Both the position numbers and the translations under genes were made by a program. From JBBROS01 sp963752225 (GTDB lineage Bacteria > Pseudomonadota > Alphaproteobacteria > Acetobacterales > Acetobacteraceae): a stretch of DNA of 64,000 nt. The stretch spans positions 558,001-622,000 of the forward strand of contig CAVVXS010000009.1 in the NCBI GenBank assembly GCA_963752225.1, in the 5' to 3' direction. The stretch's first letter is position 1; every line of letters starts with the position of its first letter. The notes beneath the pieces were generated by a model that made no database searches, had not been told where the DNA came from, and worked only from the letters and a program-made list of their open reading frames with translations. Shown here piece by piece: positions 1 to 8,581 of the stretch.

Positions 1-65
1 GCGGTGCGTGGAACGGGGGTTGTATCCCGGCGATTGGGGGTTGGAGGGTGGCGGTGTCGTTGAGG

Positions 66-220
66 TGGGGGAGCGGCTGTGATGAGGCGGTGGCTTGCGT
101 TGGCGGGTTTCACCCGCCCTACGGGCTGGCGATTGGGGGGCGGAGGGCGTTGATCTTGCCAAGATGGGGGAGCGGCGGTGATGGTGGTGGCTTGCGTTGG
201 CGGGTTTTACCCGCCCTACG
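66..220. repeat. two direct repeats containing a CCTACG-tailed palindrome
   Basis: Two similar units (about 66-123 and 165-220) each start TGGGGGAGCGGC and end in a perfect 7-bp inverted repeat, GGCGGGT / ACCCGCC (102-118 and 199-215), followed by CCTACG. The spacing between units is about 98 bp. The block lies just after the atpG stop codon, in the intergenic space that should lead to atpD. Related palindromes with the same tail occur at 8547 and 26983. A terminator, processing or REP-like role is inferred. Confidence 0.6.
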
Positions 221-230
221 TGCTTGCCGT

Positions 231-1121
231 TTAGACCGCTTCGGCGCCCGAGATGATTTCGATCAGTTCGCGGGTGATGTTGGCTTGGCGGGTGCGGTTG
301 TAGTTCAGGGTCAGGCGGTTGATCATTTCGCCGGCGTTGCGGGTGGCGTTGTCCATGGCGGACATGCGGGCGCCTTGTTCGCCGGCGGCGCTCTCGATCA
401 GGGCGCGGAAGAGCTGGATCGACATGTTGCGGGGGAGGAGGGCGGCGAGGATGGTTTCCTCGTCGGGCTCAAACTCGTAGATGGCTTGCGGGCCAGACGC
501 GGTGTCGGCGGGCTTGTCCTCGGCCGCGACCTGCAGCGGGATGATCTGCTGCTCGGTGGGGATCTGGCTGATGACGGAGACGAAACGGTTGTAGATGATG
601 GTGGCGACGTCGAACTCGCCGGCGGCCAGCATTTGGGCGATGCGCTCGCCGACTTCAGTCACGTCGGAGAACTCGACGCGCTTCTTGCCGGCGAAGCTGT
701 ATTCGCCGACGAGGCGGGAGGCGAATTCGCGGCGGAGGTAGTCCCGGCCCTTGCGGCCGACGGTGATGACCTTGACGGTCTTGCCTTCGGCTTCGAGGCG
801 CTGGATGGCGGTGCGGGCGGCGCGGCCGACGTTGGTGTTGAAGCCGCCGGCGAGGCCGCGGTCGGCGGTGACGACGACCAGGAGGTGCACCTGGTCGCGG
901 CCGGTGCCGACCAGCATCGGCGGCGCGGTGGGGCTGCCGGCGGCCGACGCGGCCAGGGCGGCGAGCATGCGCTGCATGCGCTCAGCGTAGGGCCGGGCGG
1001 CCTCGGCTTGGCTTTGGGCGCGCTTCAACTTGCTCGCGGCCACCATCTTCATGGCGGACGTTATTTTCCGCGTCGACTTGACGCTGTTGATGCGGGCCCG
1101 CAGGGCTTTCAGGCTGGCCAT
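231..1121 (-). CDS. atpG: ATP synthase F1 subunit gamma
   Basis: This is the 296-aa central-stalk subunit of F1, the rotor shaft that turns inside the alpha3beta3 hexamer and couples proton flow to ATP synthesis. The N-terminus MASLKALRARINSVKSTRKI is the conserved first helix of the coiled coil. The C-terminus (NRTRQANITRELIEIISGAE) is the conserved last helix. Length matches the family. It begins two bases after the atpA stop codon, in the usual atpH-atpA-atpG order. atpD and atpC would follow beyond the left edge. The stop codon is followed within about 15 bases by the palindromic repeat block at 66-220. Confidence 0.97.
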   Translation of the reverse strand: MASLKALRARINSVKSTRKITSAMKMVAASKLKRAQSQAEAARPYAERMQRMLAALAASAAGSPTAPPMLVGTGRDQVHLLVVVTADRGLAGGFNTNVGRAARTAIQRLEAEGKTVKVITVGRKGRDYLRREFASRLVGEYSFAGKKRVEFSDVTEVGERIAQMLAAGEFDVATIIYNRFVSVISQIPTEQQIIPLQVAAEDKPADTASGPQAIYEFEPDEETILAALLPRNMSIQLFRALIESAAGEQGARMSAMDNATRNAGEMINRLTLNYNRTRQANITRELIEIISGAEAV

Positions 1122-1123
1122 GT

Positions 1124-2662
1124 CTAGGCTGCGGCGAAGTTCTTGGTGAAGCTGTCGAGGAAGGCGACGAGGGTCTTCTCCACGTCGGGCTTCATCTCGC
1201 GGCTGTTGCGGATGCCTTCGAGGACGCCGGGTTCGCGGACCTTGAGCTCGGACAGCATACGGCGCTCGTATTCGCCGACCTTGCCGACGGGGATCTTGTC
1301 CAGGTAGCCCTTGGTGCCGGTGTAGATGCTGATGACCTGCTCCTCCACCGGCATGGGGCTGAACTGCGGCTGCTTGAGCAGCTCGGTCAGGCGGGCGCCG
1401 CGGGCGAGCAGGTTCTGTGTCGACTGGTCGAGGTCGGATGAGAACTGAGCGAAAGCGGCCATCTCGCGATACTGGGCGAGCTCGAGCTTGATGGAGCCGG
1501 CGACTTTCTTCATCGCCTTGATCTGAGCCGAGGAGCCGACGCGAGAGACGGAGAGGCCGACGTTCACGGCGGGGCGGATGCCGCGGAAGAACAATTCCGT
1601 CTCGAGGAAGATCTGCCCGTCGGTGATGGAGATGACGTTCGTGGGAATATAGGCGGAGACGTCGCCGGCCTGGGTCTCGATGATGGGGAGCGCGGTGAGG
1701 CTGCCGTTGCCGAAGGCGTCGGACATCTTGGCGGCGCGCTCGAGCAGGCGGCTGTGCAGGTAGAACACGTCGCCGGGGTAGGCTTCGCGGCCCGGCGGGC
1801 GGCGCAGCAGCAGGGACATCTGACGATAGGCGACGGCCTGCTTGGACAGGTCGTCGTAGCAGATCATGGCGTGCATGCCGTTGTCGCGGAAGTATTCGCC
1901 CATGGTGCAGCCGGTGTAGGGGGCGAGGAACTGCATGGGCGCCGGGTCGGACGCGGTGGCGGCGACGACGATGGAGTATTCCATCGCGCCGTTCTCCTCG
2001 AGGGTGCGGACGAGCTGGGCGACGGTGGAGCGCTTCTGGCCGATGGCGACGTAGATGCAGTAGAGCTTGGCGGCTTCGTCAGTGCCGGCGTGGGCGGGCT
2101 TTTGGTTGATGATGGCGTCGATGATGACGGCGGACTTGCCGGTCTGGCGGTCGCCGATGACGAGCTCGCGCTGGCCGCGACCGATCGGGATGAGGGCGTC
2201 GATGGCCTTAAGGCCGGTCTGCATCGGCTCATGCACGGACTTGCGCGGGATGATGCCCGGCGCCTTGACCTCGACCCGGCTGCGGGTGACGTCGGTGAGC
2301 GGGCCCTTGCCGTCGATGGGCTCGCCGAGACCGTTGACGACGCGGCCGAGCAGGCCCTTGCCGACGGGGACGTCGACGATGTCGCGGGTGCGGGTGACGG
2401 TGTCGCCCTCGCGGATGCGGGTGTCGTCGCCGAACACGACGATGCCGACGTTGTCGGTCTCGAGGTTGAGCGCCATGCCCTTGACGCCGGCGGAGGGGAA
2501 GTCGACGAGCTCGCCGGCCATCACGTTCTGCAGGCCGAAGACGCGGGCGATGCCGTCGCCGACCGACAGGACCTGGCCGGTCTCGGCGACGTTCTGCTCG
2601 GTGTCGAACGCGGCGATCTGCTTCTTGAGGATGTCCGAGATCTCGGCGGGACGGATTTCCAT
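1124..2662 (-). CDS. atpA: ATP synthase F1 subunit alpha
   Basis: This 512-aa non-catalytic nucleotide-binding subunit of F1 has the expected family length. The P-loop GDRQTGKS lies around residues 170-177. The N-terminal beta-barrel (VGDGIARVFGLQNVMAGELV) and the C-terminal helical domain are both intact. Its ATG overlaps the atpH stop codon (TGATG at 2660-2664), which indicates translational coupling in the operon. atpG follows two bases downstream. Large antisense ORFs across this gene are GC-skew shadows. Nothing is unusual about the sequence. Confidence 0.98.
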   Translation of the reverse strand: MEIRPAEISDILKKQIAAFDTEQNVAETGQVLSVGDGIARVFGLQNVMAGELVDFPSAGVKGMALNLETDNVGIVVFGDDTRIREGDTVTRTRDIVDVPVGKGLLGRVVNGLGEPIDGKGPLTDVTRSRVEVKAPGIIPRKSVHEPMQTGLKAIDALIPIGRGQRELVIGDRQTGKSAVIIDAIINQKPAHAGTDEAAKLYCIYVAIGQKRSTVAQLVRTLEENGAMEYSIVVAATASDPAPMQFLAPYTGCTMGEYFRDNGMHAMICYDDLSKQAVAYRQMSLLLRRPPGREAYPGDVFYLHSRLLERAAKMSDAFGNGSLTALPIIETQAGDVSAYIPTNVISITDGQIFLETELFFRGIRPAVNVGLSVSRVGSSAQIKAMKKVAGSIKLELAQYREMAAFAQFSSDLDQSTQNLLARGARLTELLKQPQFSPMPVEEQVISIYTGTKGYLDKIPVGKVGEYERRMLSELKVREPGVLEGIRNSREMKPDVEKTLVAFLDSFTKNFAAA

Positions 2663-3225
2663 CAGGCGGCACCCTTCATGGCATACTGCAGTCGCTGCAG
2701 TCGGGATTTGAGGCTGGTATCGTAGAGACGCGCGCCGATGCGGACGACGAGGCCGCCGAGCAGGCTGGGGTCGACGCTGTCCTGGATGTTGACGCTGCCG
2801 TAGCCGGCCTCGATGAGGCGGGCGCGGAGCTGTTCGCGCTGCACGTCGGTGAGCGGATGGGCGGTGGCGACCTCGGCGACGACGACGCCGCGCTTCTGGG
2901 CGACGAGGGCGGCGAAGGCGGCGACGATGGCGCGGAGCGCGTTGAGGCGGCGGTTGTTGGCGACGACGCCGACGAAGTCGCGGACGAGCTTGCCGAAGCC
3001 TTGCTGCTCGAGAACGGCGGAGGCGGCGGTGCGGGCTTGGGTGACGTCGATCAACGGGCTTTGCAGCAGGCGGCGGAAGTCGGCGCTTTCGTCGATGAGG
3101 CGGCCGAGCTGCTCCATTTCGGACACGGTCTGGTCAATCTGGTGGGTGTCGTCGGCTTGCGCGTAGAGCGCGTTGGCGTAGCGGTCGGTCAGTCCGCCGC
3201 CAGATGTCGTGGAGCCAGAAGCCAC
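2662..3225 (-). CDS. atpH: ATP synthase F1 subunit delta (OSCP)
   Basis: This 187-aa protein is the peripheral-stalk subunit joining F1 to the b subunits. The N-terminal helical domain starts with LTDRYANALYAQAD. The C-terminal signature VDPSLLGGLVVRIGARLYDTS is diagnostic. The open frame runs far upstream, but I chose the GTG at 3225 because GAGGAAA precedes it at good spacing and the family alignment begins just inside it. The stop overlaps the atpA start. A small hairpin (CCGGCA/TGCCGG, 3248-3263) lies in the leader. The gene may be co-transcribed with the two aminopeptidase genes upstream or have its own promoter in the roughly 100-bp gap. Confidence 0.93.
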   Translation of the reverse strand: MASGSTTSGGGLTDRYANALYAQADDTHQIDQTVSEMEQLGRLIDESADFRRLLQSPLIDVTQARTAASAVLEQQGFGKLVRDFVGVVANNRRLNALRAIVAAFAALVAQKRGVVVAEVATAHPLTDVQREQLRARLIEAGYGSVNIQDSVDPSLLGGLVVRIGARLYDTSLKSRLQRLQYAMKGAA

Positions 3226-3329
3226 GCGGGTTTCCTCGATCGTTCGACCGGCACAGCTGCCGGCGGAGGGGCGTCTAGCATGGGGTCTGTGACAGGGGAA
3301 GGGGTTGGGGCGCGCGTTCGCCGGGCCTT

Positions 3330-4742
3330 TCAGCCGCGGTGCGGGTCTTCGAAGCGGTCTTGGATCAGGCGGTCGAGGAGGCGGGCGCCCCAGCCGGTGG
3401 GGCCGGCGGGGTGGCGGTCCGACGCGGTCTCGTGGGCTTCGACGCCGGCGATGTCGAGGTGGGCCCAAGGGGTGTCGGCGACGAAGCCGCGGAGGAACAG
3501 GGCGGCGTGGCAGGCGTCGGGCTGCAGCCGGCCTTCGGCGCATTGGCGCACATCGGCGATGTCGCTGTGGAGCGCGTCGCGGTAGGCCTCGGAGACCGGC
3601 ATGCGCCAGGCGCGCTCGTCGACCGCGGCGCCGGCCGCGGCGACGTGGGCGGCGAGGACGTCGTCCGATGCGAACAGGCCCGCCATGTGGTGGCCGAGGG
3701 CGGTGATGATGCTGCCGGTGAGGGTCGCGAGGTCGATCGCGGCTTGCGGCTTGAACGCGTCGATGGCCCAGGCGAGGGCGTCGGCGAGGATGAGGCGGCC
3801 TTCGGCGTCGGTGTCGACGATCTCCACCGTGGTGCCGTTCTGCAGGCGGAGGACGTCGCCGGGGCGGTAGGAGGCGGCACCGAGCATGTTCTCCACCAGA
3901 GGGAGGACGGCGACCGCGGAGGCGGGGGAGCGGCGGCGGGCCAAGGCGAGCATGGCGCCGACGCAGGCGGCGGCGCCGGACATGTCGGCGCGCATCTCCC
4001 ACATCGGGGTGGCGGGCTTGATGCACACGCCGCCGGTGTCGAAGGTGACGCCCTTGCCGACGAACAGGACGGGGGCCGCGGGGTCGGCGAAGGCGGGGGC
4101 GCCGGGCCAGCGCAGGACGACGAGGCGCGGCGGGTTGGCGCTGCCGCGGCCGACGGCGAGCAGGCCGCCGAACTGTTCCTCGGCCAGGCGGTCGGGGCCC
4201 AGCACCTCGACGCTCAGGCCTTCGGACTCGAGCTCCTGCAGCCGGGCGGCGAAGATTGCGGGGGTCAGGAGGTTGCTCGGTTCGGCGACGAGCTCGCGGG
4301 CGAACAGGGCGCCGGCGACGCCGGGGGCGAGCGCGGCCCATGCGGCCTCGGCGGCGTCGGGGTCGTCGGCCATGACGTCGAGGCGGGCGAGGATCGGGCG
4401 TTCCGGGTCGGGCCGGGTCAGGTGGCGGTGATAGCGCCAGGCGCGCAGGACTGCGCCGGCGGCAAGGCGGGCGGCGTCGGCGGCGGACCAGGCGCGGGCG
4501 TCCAGCGCGATGTGCTCGACGAGCGGCAGGCGGGCGGCGGCGAGGGCGCCGGCGGCTTCGAGGTCGACGCCGGCACGGATCAGCAGCAGGCGGTGCTTTT
4601 TGGTCAGCACCTCGGCCACCTGCCCTTCCCGGTCGCCGAAGCCGGCACGCGCCGCCCGGTCGGGCTTGGGCGGCGATGCGCCGGGCGCGACCGGCACGGC
4701 GCGCACGGCGGCGTCGCTACGCCGCACGAAGCGGGGGGTCAC
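3330..4742 (-). CDS. M17 leucyl aminopeptidase family paralogue
   Basis: This 470-aa metallopeptidase of family M17 should release N-terminal residues from peptides in the cytoplasm using two metal ions. The metal and catalytic motifs are kept: GKGVTFDTGG around 229-238, IKP with the catalytic-type lysine, MRADMSG with a metal-binding aspartate, and DTDAEGRL around 310-317. The invariant Asn of the NTDAEGRL motif is replaced by Asp (VDTDAEGRL). The start is GTG. The gene follows pepA by only seven bases, so the two form a tandem pair of diverged paralogues. The N-terminal domain is shorter and differs from that of the neighbour. Activity is likely, but substrate preference may differ. Confidence 0.85.
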   Translation of the reverse strand: MTPRFVRRSDAAVRAVPVAPGASPPKPDRAARAGFGDREGQVAEVLTKKHRLLLIRAGVDLEAAGALAAARLPLVEHIALDARAWSAADAARLAAGAVLRAWRYHRHLTRPDPERPILARLDVMADDPDAAEAAWAALAPGVAGALFARELVAEPSNLLTPAIFAARLQELESEGLSVEVLGPDRLAEEQFGGLLAVGRGSANPPRLVVLRWPGAPAFADPAAPVLFVGKGVTFDTGGVCIKPATPMWEMRADMSGAAACVGAMLALARRRSPASAVAVLPLVENMLGAASYRPGDVLRLQNGTTVEIVDTDAEGRLILADALAWAIDAFKPQAAIDLATLTGSIITALGHHMAGLFASDDVLAAHVAAAGAAVDERAWRMPVSEAYRDALHSDIADVRQCAEGRLQPDACHAALFLRGFVADTPWAHLDIAGVEAHETASDRHPAGPTGWGARLLDRLIQDRFEDPHRG

Positions 4743-4749
4743 CGGACGG

Positions 4750-6216
4750 CTATTTCGGCTCGTAGTGGTCGGCGATCAGGCGGTCGAGCAGGCGGAGGCC
4801 GAAGGCGGTGGCGCCCTTGGGGATTGTCGCGGTGTCCTTGGTGCTCCAGGCGGTGCCGGCGATGTCGAGGTGGGCCCAGGGGCCGCGGACGAAACGTTGG
4901 ATGAACTGGGCGCCGATGATGGCGCCGGCGGGGCGGCCGCCGATGTTCTTCATGTCGGCGATGTCGCTGCGGATCAGCTTGTCGTAAGCGTCGCCGAGCG
5001 GCATGCGCCAGACGGGCTCGTTGGCGGCCTGGCCGGCCGCCAGTAGCCTGGTCGCGAGGGTGTCGTCGTTGCTGAACAGGCCGGCGTGCTCGTGGCCCAA
5101 CGCCACGATGACGGCGCCGGTGAGGGTGGCGAAGTCGACGGTGATCGCCGGGTTGAAGCGACTTTCGGCGTACCAGATCACGTCGGCGAGGACGAGGCGG
5201 CCTTCGGCGTCGGTGTTGAGCACCTCGATGGTTTGGCCGGACAGGCTGCGGACGACGTCGCCGGGTCGCTGGGCGCTGCCGCTGGGCATGTTCTCGGTCA
5301 GGCCGACGATGCCGACGACGTTGGCGCGGGCTTTCCGGCCGGCGACGGCGGCCATCAGGCCGACCACGGCGCCGGCGCCGGCCATGTCCCACTTCATGTC
5401 GCCCATGCCGGCGGCGGGCTTGATGCTGATGCCGCCGGTGTCGAAGGTGACGCCCTTGCCGACGGCGCAGACGGGGGGCTCGCCGGGGGTGCCGCCGTTC
5501 CACTGCATGACCACGACGCGCGGCTCGTTGACGCTGCCCTGGGACACTCCGAGCAGGGCGCCGAAGCCTTTTTCCTCCAGCTCGGCCGGGCCGAGGATCT
5601 CGACGGTCACGCCGAGCTCGGCGAGCGGGCGGCAGCGCTCGGCCATCTCGGCGGGGTTGAGGACGTTGGGCGGCTCGCTGATGAGGTCGCGGGCGAGCTT
5701 GGCGCCGTCGGCGACCGCGCGCACCGCGGGGAAGCCGGCGGTGGCGGCGTCGACGTCGTCGGTCAGCACGGTGAGGCGCTCGAGCTTGGGCTTGGCGTCG
5801 TCCGGCTCCTTGGTCCGGTATTTGTCGAAGCGATAGGAGCGCAGCATGGCGCCGAGGGCGGCGGCGGTGGCGTGCTCGGCGGGCATGCCGTCGGCGGCGA
5901 CCGCGGCCGTGGCGTCGCGGGCCAGGGCGGAGGCGGCGACGCCGCCGGCCTCCTCCATGCCGCGCAGGGTGTGGTCCTCGGGCTTGCCGACGCCGACCAG
6001 AACCACGCGCTGTAGCCCGGCGCCCGGCGCCAGCACGACGCAGGTCTGCCCCTTCTTGCCCGCGAACTCGGCCGCGGCGGCGGCCCGGGAGATGGCGCCG
6101 TCGCAGGCCGCATCGACCGTGGCCGCGAGCCCGGCCAGAGCCTGGTTCTCGATGCAGAGCAGGGCCAGCGCTCCGCCCTCGGGGGCCTGCGCCGGCGCAA
6201 AGGCGATTTCGATCAT
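4750..6216 (-). CDS. pepA: leucyl aminopeptidase
   Basis: This canonical M17 cytosolic aminopeptidase has 488 aa. The C-terminal catalytic domain carries GKGVTFDTGG (K254 and the Asp a few residues on), IKP, MKWDMAG, and NTDAEGRL starting near 334. I chose the ATG at 6216 rather than an upstream in-frame codon because AAGGAT lies just before it and the protein then begins MIEIAFAP. The gene is divergent from cysQ across a gap of about 100 bp. A second M17 gene follows after seven bases, then the ATP synthase genes, all on one strand. PepA proteins in some bacteria also bind DNA; nothing here tests that. Confidence 0.95.
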   Translation of the reverse strand: MIEIAFAPAQAPEGGALALLCIENQALAGLAATVDAACDGAISRAAAAAEFAGKKGQTCVVLAPGAGLQRVVLVGVGKPEDHTLRGMEEAGGVAASALARDATAAVAADGMPAEHATAAALGAMLRSYRFDKYRTKEPDDAKPKLERLTVLTDDVDAATAGFPAVRAVADGAKLARDLISEPPNVLNPAEMAERCRPLAELGVTVEILGPAELEEKGFGALLGVSQGSVNEPRVVVMQWNGGTPGEPPVCAVGKGVTFDTGGISIKPAAGMGDMKWDMAGAGAVVGLMAAVAGRKARANVVGIVGLTENMPSGSAQRPGDVVRSLSGQTIEVLNTDAEGRLVLADVIWYAESRFNPAITVDFATLTGAVIVALGHEHAGLFSNDDTLATRLLAAGQAANEPVWRMPLGDAYDKLIRSDIADMKNIGGRPAGAIIGAQFIQRFVRGPWAHLDIAGTAWSTKDTATIPKGATAFGLRLLDRLIADHYEPK

Positions 6217-6319
6217 CCCTAATCCTTCATCACTGCGTCCGAATGTAACAGCGCAGCCCGGCAATGCCAGCGCCGCCGGCGCGCTTGGCTTGGCGCCCGG
6301 CTCTCGTTACATCGGAGCG

Positions 6320-7132
6320 ATGGACGACACCGCCTTGCTCAGCCTGGCCGCCGATCTTGCCCGACGCGCGGGAGCGGTGATCCTCGCCGTCCGCGCGCGG
6401 GGGTTCGAGACGCTGCGCAAGACCGACGCGAGCCCGGTCACGGAAGCCGACCACGCAGCCGAGGCACTGATCCTGGAGGGGCTGCGGCAGGCGGTGCCGC
6501 ACATTCCCGTCATCGCCGAGGAGGAGATCGAGGCCGGGCATCGGCACGAGCCGGGGCACGAGTATTGGCTGGTGGATCCGCTGGACGGCACCCGCGAGTT
6601 CGCCGCCGGGCGGGACGAGTTCACCGTCAATATCGGCCTGGTGCGCGACGGGCGTCCGGTGCTGGGTGCGGTCGGGGTACCGGCCTATGGCGAGTTGTTC
6701 GGGGGCTTGCTCGGTGCGAAGAAGCGGGCGTGGAAGCGGAACGGCGCCGGGGAGCGGCCGATCCGGGCGCGGGTGGCGCCGCCCGAGGGGCTGCATGTGC
6801 TGGCAAGCCGGCATTACGCGACCGACAAGCGGCTGGACGCGTTCCTGCACGGGCGGGCGGTGACGCAGGTGACCAACATGGGCTCGGCGCTGAAGATCGT
6901 GCGGCTGGCCGAGGGTGCGGGCGACCTGTATCCGCGGTTCGGCCGCACCATGGAGTGGGACACCGCGGCGCCGCAGGCGGTGCTGGAAGCGGCAGGCGGG
7001 CGGCTGTTGGCGATGGACGGCACGGAGCTCGGCTACGGCAAGCCCGGCTGGGAGAACCCGCCCTTCGTCTGCACCGGCGTTTGCACCGGCGTTTACACCG
7101 GCGACGACAGCGGATCGCCCGACGCCGCATGA
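6320..7132 (+). CDS. cysQ: 3'(2'),5'-bisphosphate nucleotidase (inositol monophosphatase fold)
   Basis: This 270-aa protein is a Mg-dependent, Li-sensitive phosphatase that hydrolyses PAP, a by-product of sulfate assimilation, to AMP and phosphate. The IMPase-fold motifs are present: EE in VIAEEEIEAG, DPLDGTREF around 86-94, and WDTAAPQAVL near 214. The start ATG at 6320 gives the expected N-terminus. The last codons carry a 12-base tandem repeat (7070-7102) encoding VCTGVCTGVYTG, an unusual tail. The stop overlaps the tsaC start (ATGA). A relaxed activity on other small phosphomonoesters is possible. Confidence 0.88.
   Translation: MDDTALLSLAADLARRAGAVILAVRARGFETLRKTDASPVTEADHAAEALILEGLRQAVPHIPVIAEEEIEAGHRHEPGHEYWLVDPLDGTREFAAGRDEFTVNIGLVRDGRPVLGAVGVPAYGELFGGLLGAKKRAWKRNGAGERPIRARVAPPEGLHVLASRHYATDKRLDAFLHGRAVTQVTNMGSALKIVRLAEGAGDLYPRFGRTMEWDTAAPQAVLEAAGGRLLAMDGTELGYGKPGWENPPFVCTGVCTGVYTGDDSGSPDAA
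7070..7102 (+). repeat. 12-bp tandem repeat at the 3' end of cysQ
   Basis: Two full units of TGCACCGGCGTT (7070-7081, 7082-7093) are followed by a partial third unit with one change (7094-7102). They encode a repeated (C/Y)TGV tetrapeptide. The period is a multiple of three, so copy-number change would keep the frame through to the overlapping tsaC start. Confidence 0.8.
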
Positions 7133-8106
7133 CCCGGCTGCTGCATCCCGACGCCGTCGGCGTGGCCGAGGCGGCGCGGCTGCTGCTGGCTGGCGAGCTG
7201 GTGGCGTTCGGCACCGAGACGGTCTACGGCCTGGGCGCCGACGCGACCCGGTCGGCTGCCGTCGCCGCGATCTTCGACGCCAAGGGGCGGCCGCACTTCA
7301 ACCCGCTGATCTGCCATTACGCCGAGGCCGGCGAGGCGTTCGGGCATGTCGAGGCGCCGGACGCCGCCCGGGTGCTGGCGCGTGCGTTCTGGCCGGGGCC
7401 GCTGACGTTGGTGCTGCCGCGCCGGGTGACGTGCCCGGTGGCGCTGCTGGCGGGCGCCGGGCTCGATACGCTGGCGGTGCGGGTGCCGGCCGGGGCGGCG
7501 GCGCAGGCGTTGCTGCGGGCGACCGGGCGGCCGGTGGCGGCGCCGTCGGCCAACCGCTCCGGCCAGGTGTCGCCGACGACGGCGGAGCATGTGCTGGATG
7601 GGCTCGGCGGCCGCATCGCGGCGGTGCTCGATAGCGGGCCGTGCGCCGTGGGGGTGGAAAGCACGGTGCTGGACCTGGCTGCCGGCGCGCCGTGCCTGCT
7701 GCGGCCGGGCGGCGTGCCGGTGGAGGCGATCGAGGCGCTGCTGGGGCCGGTCGGGCGCGGGTTGACGCCGGCGGCGGCGGAAACGACGCGGACGCTGCGT
7801 TCGCCGGGTCTGCTGGTGTCGCACTACGCCCCTGCCCTGCCGGTGCGGCTGGGCGCCGAGCGGGCGGAGGCGGAGGAAGCGGTGCTGGCGTTCGGCCCGC
7901 CGCTCGAGGGCGGCGGCGCGGTGTATCAGCTCAGCGCGGCGCGCGACCTGGTGGAGGCGGCGGCGCGGCTGTTCGAGGGGCTGCGCTGGCTGGATCGGGA
8001 GGGCGGGCGGCTCGGGCTGCGCGGGATTGCGGCGATGCCGGTGCCGGACAGCGGCTTGGGGCTTGCGATCAACGACCGACTGCAACGGGCGGCGGCGCCG
8101 CGATGA
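7129..8106 (+). CDS. tsaC: L-threonylcarbamoyladenylate synthase (Sua5 type)
   Basis: The 325-aa protein makes threonylcarbamoyl-AMP from threonine, bicarbonate and ATP, the first step of t6A37 tRNA modification. The YrdC domain occupies the first ~200 residues (TETVYGLGADAT, KGRPHFNPLI, PSANRSGQVSPTTAEHV, VESTVLDL). The C-terminal Sua5 domain (SPGLLVSHYAPALPVRL onward) shows this is the long Sua5 form rather than short TsaC. Its ATG overlaps the cysQ stop, and its stop overlaps the GtrA gene start, so three genes appear translationally coupled. trmO, which acts on t6A, lies at 31669 in the same window. Confidence 0.93.
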   Translation: MTRLLHPDAVGVAEAARLLLAGELVAFGTETVYGLGADATRSAAVAAIFDAKGRPHFNPLICHYAEAGEAFGHVEAPDAARVLARAFWPGPLTLVLPRRVTCPVALLAGAGLDTLAVRVPAGAAAQALLRATGRPVAAPSANRSGQVSPTTAEHVLDGLGGRIAAVLDSGPCAVGVESTVLDLAAGAPCLLRPGGVPVEAIEALLGPVGRGLTPAAAETTRTLRSPGLLVSHYAPALPVRLGAERAEAEEAVLAFGPPLEGGGAVYQLSAARDLVEAAARLFEGLRWLDREGGRLGLRGIAAMPVPDSGLGLAINDRLQRAAAPR

Positions 8107-8513
8107 TGCGCTTGCTCACCCCGGAGCGGCGGGCGCTGGCGTTCAGCTTCCTGCGGTTCGGCATCGTCGGCGCAAGCGCGGTGCCGGTCGACATCGCGGT
8201 CGTCTACATGCTGCGAGGGCTGTTGGGGTTGTACGGCGCCGGTGCGGCTTCGTATCTGTTCGCGGCAACCTGGACGTTCGCGTTCAATCGGATCTGGACG
8301 TTCAGGGGCCGCGGCGAGGGGCCGATCTGGCGGCAGTGGGTGCGGTTCCTGGGCGCCAACTTGACCGGGTTGGTGCTGAACCGCGGGATGTATTTCCTGC
8401 TGGTGACGGTGAGCCAGGTCTGCCACGACATCCCGGCAATTGCGGTGGCGGCCGGGGCGGTGGCGGGGATGTTCGCGAATTTCTTTGCGACGCGGCGGTT
8501 GGTGTTTCGGTAG
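8103..8513 (+). CDS. GtrA-family membrane protein
   Basis: This small integral membrane protein of 136 aa has four predicted transmembrane segments and the GtrA signature FLRFGIVGASAVPVDIAVVY near the N-terminus, plus AFNRIWTFRG and the FANFFATRRLVF ending. GtrA-like proteins are linked to moving undecaprenyl-phosphate-linked sugars across the inner membrane for surface glycan modification. No dedicated glycosyltransferase partner sits beside it. The ATG at 8103 overlaps the tsaC stop (ATGA); a second ATG follows immediately. The gene ends ahead of the palindromic repeat at 8547. Confidence 0.83.
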   Translation: MMRLLTPERRALAFSFLRFGIVGASAVPVDIAVVYMLRGLLGLYGAGAASYLFAATWTFAFNRIWTFRGRGEGPIWRQWVRFLGANLTGLVLNRGMYFLLVTVSQVCHDIPAIAVAAGAVAGMFANFFATRRLVFR

Positions 8514-8546
8514 GTGGGTTGCGGTTGAGGATGTTTTCGGGGGGGT

Positions 8547-8576
8547 GGTGGGTTGCGGAGGGCAACCCACCCTACG
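8547..8576. repeat. palindromic repeat with CCTACG tail
   Basis: A perfect 10-bp inverted repeat, GGTGGGTTGC / GCAACCCACC, with a five-base loop is followed by CTACG. It lies between the convergent GtrA gene and the aminotransferase gene ending at 8582. The left arm is duplicated nearby at 8514-8525. It is structurally related to the palindromes at 102, 199 and 26983. It probably acts as a bidirectional terminator or REP-like element. Confidence 0.65.
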
Positions 8577-8581
8577 TTTGG

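Noticed and set aside
3226..4341. 559-aa frame including atpH
   Set aside because: The first two thirds are an Arg/Pro-rich shadow of the M17 gene. Only the last 187 residues, from the GTG at 3225, are ATP synthase delta.
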